A stretch of DNA of 8,095 nucleotides, from contig CAIXMC010000032.1 of NCBI GenBank assembly GCA_903920405.1, positions 1 through 8,095 of the forward strand, given 5' to 3'. The notes under the pieces were generated by a model. The model was not told the origin of the DNA, ran no database searches, and saw only the letters and a program-made list of their open reading frames with translations. Source of the stretch: an uncultured beta proteobacterium. GTDB lineage: Bacteria; Pseudomonadota; Gammaproteobacteria; Burkholderiales; Burkholderiaceae_C. How positions within the stretch are numbered: position 1 is the stretch's first letter; each line of letters begins with the position of its first letter. A program made the position numbers and the translations under genes. Positions 1-6,316 of this stretch are shown here, piece after piece.

Positions 1-1157
1 AATTTCTCGTAAGTATCGCGAATGGCTTGCTGAATTTGCAGTTCGTCACCCAAGGTGGCAATCACGCGGCTCTGTACTAAAAATTCCAGTTCTTCAATGG
101 TTTTGCGCAGCGTAGGATCCACTGCGGCCACAACCGTCAAGGTGTTGCGCGACATCAACGGCATCACCTGGAGGCGTTGCGCGACTGACATGGAAATTTT
201 TTTAAGCGCTTCTGCCTCGATGGGAAATTTGATGACATCGACCACGGGGTAACCCATCTTGCGCGCCAAAGCGATGTTGAGGTCACGACGTGTCAAGAAA
301 CCCATGTTGACCAGTAACTGCCCCAAGGGCACAGAGCGATCAATCTTCTGCCTTTCAAGAGCCAACTGCAACTGATTCTCATCAATATATCCCAGCCGAG
401 TGAGGGCTTCTCCCACCCGAATCATCGGCATCTTGGACTGCTGGTCAAGAGCCAGCATCAACTGGTCAGGTTGTACTACTGCAGCATCAACAAGATAATC
501 GCCAATTTTTCGATTGCGCCGGACACTTTGTTCATCGGCCGCTTGCTCAACTTGCTGCGCTGTGACACTGTGTTGATCGACAAGCATCTGCCCGATGTGG
601 TTGCCCAAAGTTATCTGAACAAATGCACTGCGCGGAATGAAAACCGGTTGAACCGTGCCTTGATCCCCTAGCGGGGTAAAGACAAACACACCGTAGTCGG
701 TTTCAACGTAGCCCATCGTCTGCCCTGACAACCTGCTGCCGTTTTCCAATTGCAGGTGGTACTCCACGACGGCGCGATAAGCCAAAATATCGGCAAACTG
801 CTCATGGGTGACAATCTCTTGGGTGTGAATGGGCTTGGTCAGCATCAAGCGCCGAAACTGCGTAAACGCAATGGTCACAGGTGTAGGTATCTTGCTGTTC
901 TCTAACTTGATTAACACCGCTTTGTCGGTCGGTGATATGGAGATCAAAATGCAACGACGAACCGTTCCATTGATGCCTTCCAGTTCGCATTCCTGCGGCT
1001 CTCGCCACGGTGTTGCCTGGTTGTAAATGGCATAAGGTGGTGTGGGCCAGCAAAATTCAGGTTCTATTTCCGGTGCATTAGGCTGCACACATTTCTCTGG
1101 CACACGCCACACATCTGAAGGTGACACACGGACAGGAGGAACAACAGATTTCATCAT
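1..1157 (-). CDS. GspE/PilB-family ATPase paralogue with N-terminal extension, 3' end cut by window edge
   Basis: Open frame of 385 full codons from the ATG at 1157 (a second ATG follows directly) to the window edge, with no stop; an in-frame TAA at 1167-1169 limits the start. Seen: residues 1-60 are proline-rich and look disordered. About 61-185 is a beta-rich stretch of unknown family, including YGVFVF (155-160) and VFIPRSAF (172-179). Residues 187-300 hold four 24-residue motifs of form [RK]-[IVL]-G-x2-L-x10-L-x3-L-x2-Q at 187, 217, 247 and 277. Residues 301-385 match the rest of the GspE N domain. Residues 225-386 are about 74% identical (hand count) to the complete ATPase encoded upstream. 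Family knowledge: MshEN domains carry two such motifs and bind cyclic di-GMP. The Walker motifs would lie outside the window, so the ATPase domain is inferred from paralogy. The start has only a weak Shine-Dalgarno. Likely role: a cytoplasmic motor for a type II secretion or type IV pilus-like machine, possibly nucleotide-controlled. Confidence 0.85.
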   Translation of the reverse strand, partial: MMKSVVPPVRVSPSDVWRVPEKCVQPNAPEIEPEFCWPTPPYAIYNQATPWREPQECELEGINGTVRRCILISISPTDKAVLIKLENSKIPTPVTIAFTQFRRLMLTKPIHTQEIVTHEQFADILAYRAVVEYHLQLENGSRLSGQTMGYVETDYGVFVFTPLGDQGTVQPVFIPRSAFVQITLGNHIGQMLVDQHSVTAQQVEQAADEQSVRRNRKIGDYLVDAAVVQPDQLMLALDQQSKMPMIRVGEALTRLGYIDENQLQLALERQKIDRSVPLGQLLVNMGFLTRRDLNIALARKMGYPVVDVIKFPIEAEALKKISMSVAQRLQVMPLMSRNTLTVVAAVDPTLRKTIEELEFLVQSRVIATLGDELQIQQAIRDTYEK

Positions 1158-1160
1158 CAA

Positions 1161-1243
1161 TAGACTTTATTGGAAACCTGTCAGCAGTGGTAGGAACAAC
1201 AACATGTTGAAATAATTAAAGAATAGGTGTCCAATAAAGTCTA
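1161..1243. repeat. 19-bp inverted repeat (18/19) around a 45-bp centre
   Basis: The left arm 1161-1179 (TAGACTTTATTGGAAACCT) and the reverse complement of the right arm 1225-1243 (TAGACTTTATTGGACACCT) differ at one base. The 3' arm, read on the minus strand, ends 3 bases before the ATG at 1157. In a transcript reading through from the upstream ATPase gene, the arms could pair and place a stem against the start codon. No T-run follows, so it does not look like an intrinsic terminator. The outermost TA of each arm would also fit a tiny TA-flanked mobile remnant, but TA is self-complementary, so this is weak. A 10-bp direct repeat, ATCATCAATA, lies at 1153-1162 and 1261-1270. Confidence 0.8.
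1215..1243 (-). promoter_or_regulatory. Possible sigma70-type promoter for the partial ATPase gene
   Basis: On the minus strand, a -35-like TAGACT (1243-1238, 4/6 to consensus) is separated by exactly 17 nt from a -10-like TTTAAT (1220-1215, 5/6). The expected transcription start is near 1208, giving a leader of about 50 nt to the ATG at 1157. Such a transcript would omit the distal arm of the inverted repeat (1225-1243), so only read-through mRNA could form the long stem. The palindrome CAACATGTTG (1200-1209) lies at the predicted start. This is a match by eye only. Confidence 0.4.
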
Positions 1244-1358
1244 ATGCATCAGGATAAAAAATCATCAATACAGTTTCGCTGCCCATCTCCCAAGGGAGAG
1301 CTAATACCCGTATCATGCCTGAAGTTTCAAGGAGGAAGGGTACAGACATACAGTGTGT

Positions 1359-3290
1359 TCATGTGTTATTGCTGTTGGCACGCACTTCTTCGATGCTGGT
1401 ATGGCCTGCCAAAACTTTGCCAATACCATCCTGGCGCAATGTCCGAAACTCACCAGATGCAAAGGCTTCCCTTTGAATCATCTCAGATCGAGCGCCGGTC
1501 TGAATCAGGTGGCGCACGCCTGGTGTTACTCGCAACAATTCATGCAAACCAATGCGCCCTGACATACCTGTGCCCAGGCACTGTCCGCACCCCGATGCAC
1601 TGTAATGTCCAAGCTGGCCATGCTGGGCGTATTGGCTTATCCAATCTGCCAAAACTTTGTCACGTGGAAGCATTAAATCGGGTGGAAAAGCGTGCAAATA
1701 GTCGATCATCAGCTCGTCAATATAGCTTTCGCTGGCAGGCACCACCTTGCGGCAGGCTTTACACCATGTGCGCGCCAGTCGCTGCGCGAGCACAGCCAGT
1801 ATTGAATCTGCAAAATTAAAGGGGTCCATGCCCATATCGATGAGCCGTGTCACTGTCTCAGCAGAACTGTTGGTATGCAAAGTTGATAGCACCATATGCC
1901 CTGTTAAAGAGGCTTCAATGGCAATTCTGGCTGTTTCGTTGTCACGAATTTCACCCACCATGATGATGTCGGGGTCAGCCCGCAAGAACGCTCGCAAGGC
2001 CTTGGCAAAAGTCAAGTCAATTTTGGGATTAATTTGAACCTGACACAGGCCAGCTTGGGTTATTTCAACGGGGTCTTCGGCAGTCCAAATTTTGCGATCA
2101 GGTGTGTTGAGATAACCCAGAACAGAATGTAAAGTGGTGGTTTTTCCAGACCCCGTAGGCCCTACACACAGTACCATTCCATAAGGACGACTCACCGCAT
2201 TTTGCAATTGCAAATAATTCAGCTCAGTCAGGCCGATCTTTTCCATGGCGATGGGTTTGCTCGATGCCAGTAGCCGCAACACCACATTCTCCAGACCGTG
2301 GTTCGTCGGAATGGTGGCAATGCGCAATTCAAGACGATGACGTGCTGAGAATTTACTGAATTCAATTTTGCCATCTTGTGGTTTGCGACGCTCTGAAATA
2401 TCAAGGTCAGCCATAATTTTTAGTCTCGCTACCATGGCAGTGCGGTAGGTGTGAGGCAGTTCCATGTGGAGTGAAAGTATCCCGTCTTTACGAAACCGAA
2501 CACGCACCTTCGCCTTTTGTGGCTGCGATTCCACATGAATATCTGACACGCCGCGATTCCAGGCTTCAATGATCATGGTGTTGATCAGGCGCACCAAGGC
2601 GTTGTCAGACTGCTCAATCTGCTTTTCGTCCTCATCGACAATATCGTTTTGCTCCATGGATTCAAGCAATTCGCTGGAACTGGTCTGTGCATCAGAATTG
2701 TCAGGATTGTCAAGTTTTACGGTCAAACTGGTGGCTTGCAGTTCAAATTTTTCGTATGAATCGCGAATGGCTTGCTGAATTTGCTGCTTGTCGCCCAGTG
2801 TCATTTTCACGCGGCCACGCAACAAAAATTCAAGTTCTCGAATCGTATCGCGAGACGTGGGATCGACAGCGGCCACTACTGTGATGTTATTGCGCGACAT
2901 CAACGGAATCACATTCAGGCGCAGTGCAGTGGACATGGATATTTTTTGAAGCGCATCCACCTCAATAGGGAACCGGGTCACGTCCACCACAGGGTAGCCC
3001 ATCTTGCTGGCCAGGGCGGTGTTGAGTTCACGACATGTCAAAAAACCCATATTGACCATTAACTGCCCCAAGGGTACAGAGCGATCAATTTTTTGCATCT
3101 CAAAAGCTTTCTTTAACTGATCTTCGTCGATGTAACCCAACCGGGTCAATGCCTCACCCATGCGCACGATGGGTGTCTTGGACTGCTTATCGAGCGCCCG
3201 TATAAGTTGGTGTGGCTCAACCACAATCGCATCGGCATAGCCATTGTCTAGATGAAGAGTTCTTGATGGCTCAGGCATAACTTGCAGCAT
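1359..3290 (-). CDS. GspE/PulE/PilB-type assembly ATPase, complete
   Basis: A 643-residue cytoplasmic hexameric ATPase of the type II secretion/type IV pilus family, which powers pseudopilus or pilus assembly at an inner-membrane platform. Seen: MshEN-like motifs at residues 43-66 (starting RMGEAL, ending Q) and 73-96 (starting PLGQL, ending K), with a degraded earlier copy at 13-36. An acidic, Ser/Gln-rich linker covers about 190-228. Walker A is GPTGSGKTTT (377-386), Walker B DPDIIMVGEIRD (439-450), and the His box GHMVLSTLHT (464-473). Four metal-type cysteines sit at 510, 513, 568 and 571. The start is supported by TGGAG 8 nt before the ATG. The stop is TGA at 1359-1361. All catalytic motifs are intact, so it should be active. 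No other secretion or pilus gene lies in the window, so the exact system (GspE, PilB or MshE) cannot be fixed and no symbol is given. It is followed by a shortened-homology paralogue on the same strand. Confidence 0.93.
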   Translation of the reverse strand: MLQVMPEPSRTLHLDNGYADAIVVEPHQLIRALDKQSKTPIVRMGEALTRLGYIDEDQLKKAFEMQKIDRSVPLGQLMVNMGFLTCRELNTALASKMGYPVVDVTRFPIEVDALQKISMSTALRLNVIPLMSRNNITVVAAVDPTSRDTIRELEFLLRGRVKMTLGDKQQIQQAIRDSYEKFELQATSLTVKLDNPDNSDAQTSSSELLESMEQNDIVDEDEKQIEQSDNALVRLINTMIIEAWNRGVSDIHVESQPQKAKVRVRFRKDGILSLHMELPHTYRTAMVARLKIMADLDISERRKPQDGKIEFSKFSARHRLELRIATIPTNHGLENVVLRLLASSKPIAMEKIGLTELNYLQLQNAVSRPYGMVLCVGPTGSGKTTTLHSVLGYLNTPDRKIWTAEDPVEITQAGLCQVQINPKIDLTFAKALRAFLRADPDIIMVGEIRDNETARIAIEASLTGHMVLSTLHTNSSAETVTRLIDMGMDPFNFADSILAVLAQRLARTWCKACRKVVPASESYIDELMIDYLHAFPPDLMLPRDKVLADWISQYAQHGQLGHYSASGCGQCLGTGMSGRIGLHELLRVTPGVRHLIQTGARSEMIQREAFASGEFRTLRQDGIGKVLAGHTSIEEVRANSNNT

Positions 3291-3593
3291 ATTTACATCT
3301 CCAACCAGTCAAAATGATTAAATGTAACTCATTGATTTTCAAAATGTTAGTTTATTTTTTAGATAATTTAGACGTATCAAAGAAATTAACATGTTGATCT
3401 ATAATTATATTTTTGTAAAACTACAATTCCAAGACAAACTTTTATCCAAATTTCTTGCCTGTATTTGGTGAACTTAAGAGAGGTCTGATTGATTTTCCGT
3501 GTGACAGTTTAGACCACTTGGGATGCGCAAATTTCCTTTGCCAAATGCGGAACTTACTGATCTCCCTCTGGCATCGTTACACTTTGTACCCTT
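3291..3593. other. Divergent intergenic region between the ATPase gene and yciB
   Basis: A 303-bp stretch with no convincing gene. The ATPase-proximal part (about 3300-3430) is AT-rich and holds the minus-strand promoter described separately. The part towards yciB is less AT-rich. I found no convincing -35/-10 pair for yciB; the best candidate is TACACT at 3578-3583, without a good -35. Short minus-strand frames entering from yciB look like shadows. Confidence 0.7.
3404..3432 (-). promoter_or_regulatory. Likely sigma70-type promoter of the ATPase pair
   Basis: On the minus strand, TTGGAA (3432-3427, 4/6) is followed after 17 nt by a perfect TATAAT (3409-3404). The expected transcription start is near 3397, leaving a leader of about 107 nt before the ATG at 3290. 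The region is strongly AT-rich. The palindrome AACATGTT (3388-3395) sits just at or after the predicted start and could be an operator; the same AACATGTTGA 10-mer recurs before the second ATPase gene. Confidence 0.5.
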
Positions 3594-4142
3594 ATGAAAA
3601 TACTGATTGATTTTTTCCCTATTCTGCTGTTTTTTGATGCCTACAGGGCCTATGACATTTACATTGGCACCATCGTTTTGATGGCGGCCACCGTGGTGCA
3701 AATGGGTCTGATTTATGGCATTGACCGAAAACTGCATGCCTTGCACAAAATCACCCTGGCGATGGTGCTTATTTTCGGCATGTTCACGCTTGTGCTGCAT
3801 GATGACAGGTTCATCAAATGGAAACCCACCGTGCTTTACGCCGCAATGGCTTTAGGGTTGGCTATTGCTGTTTGGGTGTCCAAAAAGAACTTTTTGAAGA
3901 TACTGTTGGGCAGTCAACTCACCCTGCCTGACAGGGTGTGGATGCATCTGAATAAGCTGTGGATGATCTATTGTGTTTTCATGGCGGCCATCAACGGCTA
4001 TGTTGCTGCTTTTTACAGCACTGATGCATGGGTCAATTTCAAGCTGTGGGGTTATGTGTTTCCGATCATCTTCATTGTGGGACAGGGGTTTTATATTTCG
4101 CGCTATTTAGTGACTGACGACAGTCATTCCAATCCGCCATAA
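3594..4142 (+). CDS. yciB: Intracellular septation protein A (YciB/IspZ family)
   Basis: A 182-residue polytopic inner-membrane protein, close to the 179 residues of E. coli YciB. Family knowledge: YciB is linked to cell-envelope and division machinery, and its loss affects septation and envelope integrity; its biochemical activity is unsettled. Seen: five or so hydrophobic segments (about 4-16, 22-42, 50-68, 76-96, 118-140 and 149-169). Family-typical stretches are YDIYIGT (20-26), [14 protein letters not shown] (69-82), LPDRVW (111-116) and WVNFKLWG (146-153). The N-terminus MKILIDFFP matches the family start, so the ATG at 3594 is favoured although no Shine-Dalgarno precedes it (upstream bases TTTGTACCCTT). 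The next gene on the strand is the parvulin, 173 bp away. The stop codon lies inside a CGCCATAA tandem repeat. Confidence 0.93.
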   Translation: MKILIDFFPILLFFDAYRAYDIYIGTIVLMAATVVQMGLIYGIDRKLHALHKITLAMVLIFGMFTLVLHDDRFIKWKPTVLYAAMALGLAIAVWVSKKNFLKILLGSQLTLPDRVWMHLNKLWMIYCVFMAAINGYVAAFYSTDAWVNFKLWGYVFPIIFIVGQGFYISRYLVTDDSHSNPP

Positions 4143-4158
4143 CGCCATAACGCCATAA
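4135..4158 (+). repeat. Tandem repeat, 3 x CGCCATAA, over the yciB stop codon
   Basis: Three perfect, adjacent copies of an 8-bp unit start at 4135, 4143 and 4151. The first copy contains the last yciB codon (CCA) and its TAA stop (4140-4142). A single related CGCCATAG occurs at 4185-4192. A unit length of 8 means that copy-number changes outside the stop codon would not alter the protein. Confidence 0.9.
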
Positions 4159-4315
4159 CCACGCCGTCTTGTTTGTGTATGATACGCCATAGAGATTTCA
4201 TGGTACGGTGTTTGCAGGGGAAAAACACCACATGCCAGACTGCCAGATGCATCAAGGCACTGGCTGAAACCTTGATCTACTTTAATTTTTTGACTCTCAT
4301 CCTGGGGAAATTTGC

Positions 4316-5101
4316 ATGAAAATGAAACTTGTTTCATCGGTTGTCAGTGCTATGGTGCTTGGCAGCTTGTGTACTGTGGCCTTGGCCCAAAATGTAGCCG
4401 TTGTCAACGGTGTTGCCGTGCCCAAAGCGCGCGTAGATGTTTTGAGCCAGCAGGTGGCGCGCTCAGGCCGTCAAGTGACACCCGAGGTGGAAAAGCAAAT
4501 CAGGGACGAAGTTATTGCGCGTGAAATTTTCATGCAGGAAGCCAAAAAACAAGGTCTTGATGCCACTGAAGACTTTAAGACGCAGATGGAATTGGCCCGC
4601 CAAACCATCCTGATTCGTGACCTCTTCATGACCTATCAAAAAGCGCACCCAGTCACTGAAGAAGAAATAAAGGCCGAATACGACAAGTTTATTGCAGCCA
4701 ACACGGGCAAGGAATACAAAGCACGTCATATTCTGGTTGAAACCGAAGACCAGGCCAAGGCTATTCTGGCTCAACTTAAAAAAGGCGGCAAGTTTGACGA
4801 GATTGCCAAAAAATCCAGCAAAGACCCAGGCTCTGGTGCCAAAGGTGGAGACTTGGGCTGGGCACTGTCTGGTAACTATGTAGCCGAGTTTTCCCATGCC
4901 TTAACTCAATTGACCAAGGGAAAGACCACAACCACCCCGGTCAAGACCCAGTTTGGCTATCACATCATTCGGTTGGATGATGTTCGTGATGCCCAATTGC
5001 CAAAAATTGACGAGATCAAACCTCAGGTATCACAACGTTTGCAACAGCAGAATTTATCCAAGTACCAGGAAGACTTGCGCAGCAAAGCCAAGATTGAATA
5101 A
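4316..5101 (+). CDS. Periplasmic peptidyl-prolyl cis-trans isomerase, PpiC/parvulin type with SurA-like N domain
   Basis: A 261-residue exported foldase that would catalyse cis-trans isomerisation of Xaa-Pro bonds in envelope proteins. Seen: a Sec signal peptide, with basic MKMK, a hydrophobic core (5-20) and a probable cleavage site after VALA (residue 24). A helical SurA_N-like region starting NVAVVNG covers about 26-120. A parvulin domain covers about 133-225 with YKARHILVE (134-142), GGDLGW (177-182) and FGYHIIRLDD (213-222). A Gln/Lys-rich helical tail covers 229-261. The start at 4316 follows GGGGAAA at a good Shine-Dalgarno distance; a second ATG two codons later would also work. It follows yciB on the same strand; in related bacteria bolA often sits between the two. 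It may have its own promoter, but none is convincing. It ends facing era, 159 bp apart. It lacks the second parvulin domain of SurA. Confidence 0.93.
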   Translation: MKMKLVSSVVSAMVLGSLCTVALAQNVAVVNGVAVPKARVDVLSQQVARSGRQVTPEVEKQIRDEVIAREIFMQEAKKQGLDATEDFKTQMELARQTILIRDLFMTYQKAHPVTEEEIKAEYDKFIAANTGKEYKARHILVETEDQAKAILAQLKKGGKFDEIAKKSSKDPGSGAKGGDLGWALSGNYVAEFSHALTQLTKGKTTTTPVKTQFGYHIIRLDDVRDAQLPKIDEIKPQVSQRLQQQNLSKYQEDLRSKAKIE

Positions 5102-5184
5102 GACGCAACAATTGATTGAATCACCCGCGTAGCCAAAAGCAATTGGGCTACCTGTACGATTTCCTAAGCGGGATCGTGCAGTAT

Positions 5185-5245
5185 GGGGTGCGATTCAAAG
5201 ACTAAACAAAATTCACCTCTGGAAGCCGCTTCTACATCGCACCCC
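5185..5245. repeat. 10-bp perfect inverted repeat between convergent ppiC-type gene and era
   Basis: GGGGTGCGAT (5185-5194) and ATCGCACCCC (5236-5245) are exact reverse complements 41 nt apart, just beyond the era stop codon. A second, smaller stem, GTAGCC (5129-5134) with GGCTAC (5146-5151), lies closer to the parvulin stop; its loop also allows AA/TT pairing. Neither has a clear T-run on either strand, so neither is a canonical intrinsic terminator. They may still act as 3'-end structures for the two converging transcripts. Confidence 0.55.
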
Positions 5246-5260
5246 TGTTGGCACAGGTGG

Positions 5261-6316
5261 CTATGCGTAACCAAACGACTGCACACGCGCTTCGTCATCT
5301 GCCCAACCCGATCGCACTTTGACCCACAGTTCAATAAACACTTTGCAGTCCAGTGACTTTTCAAGTTCCACGCGAGTTTCAGTACCGATGCGTTTAATAC
5401 GATCACCTTTGTCACCAATGACCATGGCCTTGTGACTATCGCGTTCAACCACAATGGTGGCTGCGATTTTGAGCAGGCGCTTGTGTGTTCCTCGACCTGC
5501 TTTTTCTTCAAATTTATCGATGATGACGGTAGATGTATAGGGCAGTTCATCGCCCGTTAATCGGAAAAGTTTTTCACGAACGGTCTCGCAAGCCAAAAAT
5601 TTTTCACTGCGGTCGGTCAATTCGTCGGCGGCGTACCACCAAGGTTGCTCGGGCAGGTAACGCTCACAAATACCCAGAAGGCGAACGATGTCTTTGGGAT
5701 ATTTAGCCGACATGGGCACAAATTCTGTAAAACTGTAGTGACGTTGCAGGTCTTGCAGCCAGGGCGCAATGTCTGCACGGCGGTGGACTTGGTCAAGTTT
5801 GTTGGCAATGACCAGGATGGGAATATGCTTGCCAAGAAGCGCTAGCACCTGATCATCGGCCTGATTGAAATGACCGGCTTCCACGACAAATAAAATCACA
5901 TCGACATCGCTGACCGCACCAACAACCGTTTTGTTCAATGAACGGTTCAGCGCGTTACCGTGGCGGGTCTGAAAGCCTGGGGTATCTACAAATACAAATT
6001 GTGTGGCCCCTACAGTGTGGATGCCTGTGATGCGGTGGCGAGTCGTTTGTGCCTTGCGCGAGGTAATGCTGATTTTTTGCCCTACCAAGGCGTTCAGCAA
6101 TGTTGATTTACCCACATTGGGTTTGCCCACAATGGCTATCAACCCACAACGCTGCCCTGCAACAGGTGCATCACCCTCTGTGATGACACGCAAATTGCGG
6201 CGCATGTCTGAGGGTAAAATTTCATGCTCATTTTGCCCTCTAACGCACGCCCCATCTGTGTTAGCAGCTATTGATTCAGTAGCATCTAAACTATCATCCG
6301 AAGGTGATTCAGTCAT
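5261..6316 (-). CDS. era: GTPase Era
   Basis: A GTPase that binds the 3' end of 16S rRNA and helps 30S subunit maturation; it cycles between cytosol and membrane. Seen: G1 GKPNVGKST (64-72), switch-region threonines (91-92), G3 DTPG (111-114), G4 NKLD (172-175) and G5 SAK (203-205). A C-terminal KH domain carries GDKG (301-304) and ends with the family-typical [10 protein letters not shown]. At 351 residues it is about 50 longer than E. coli Era (301), all of it an acidic, low-complexity N-terminal extension before CGLIAIVG. The ATG at 6316 overlaps the rnc stop as ATGA and has AAAGG about 6 nt upstream. An internal ATG at codon 38 (6205) lacks a good Shine-Dalgarno and is the alternative. 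It is the last gene of the lepB operon; recO, a frequent next gene in this group, is not present downstream. Confidence 0.97.
   Translation of the reverse strand: MTESPSDDSLDATESIAANTDGACVRGQNEHEILPSDMRRNLRVITEGDAPVAGQRCGLIAIVGKPNVGKSTLLNALVGQKISITSRKAQTTRHRITGIHTVGATQFVFVDTPGFQTRHGNALNRSLNKTVVGAVSDVDVILFVVEAGHFNQADDQVLALLGKHIPILVIANKLDQVHRRADIAPWLQDLQRHYSFTEFVPMSAKYPKDIVRLLGICERYLPEQPWWYAADELTDRSEKFLACETVREKLFRLTGDELPYTSTVIIDKFEEKAGRGTHKRLLKIAATIVVERDSHKAMVIGDKGDRIKRIGTETRVELEKSLDCKVFIELWVKVRSGWADDEARVQSFGYA

Noticed and set aside
1167..1349. A 60-codon minus-strand frame between the two ATPase genes with a hydrophobic C-terminal end
   Set aside because: No Shine-Dalgarno precedes its ATG, no family is recognisable, and its 3' half coincides with the promoter-like and inverted-repeat elements. 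A small membrane peptide cannot be fully excluded.
1244..1819. A 191-codon plus-strand frame
   Set aside because: It lies mostly antisense to the conserved C-terminal coding region of the complete ATPase and shows no domain; the opposite strand carries intact catalytic motifs.
4178..4183. TATGAT as a -10 element for the isomerase gene
   Set aside because: It is a 5/6 match, but the sequence 17 nt upstream (ATAACC) does not resemble a -35 and there is no TGn extension.
4463..4897. A 144-codon minus-strand frame
   Set aside because: It is fully antisense to the parvulin gene and has no recognisable motif.
5164..5550. A 128-codon minus-strand frame extending past the era stop, considered as a RecO remnant
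   Set aside because: It overlaps era in another frame for most of its length, and its tail shows no RecO-like sequence.
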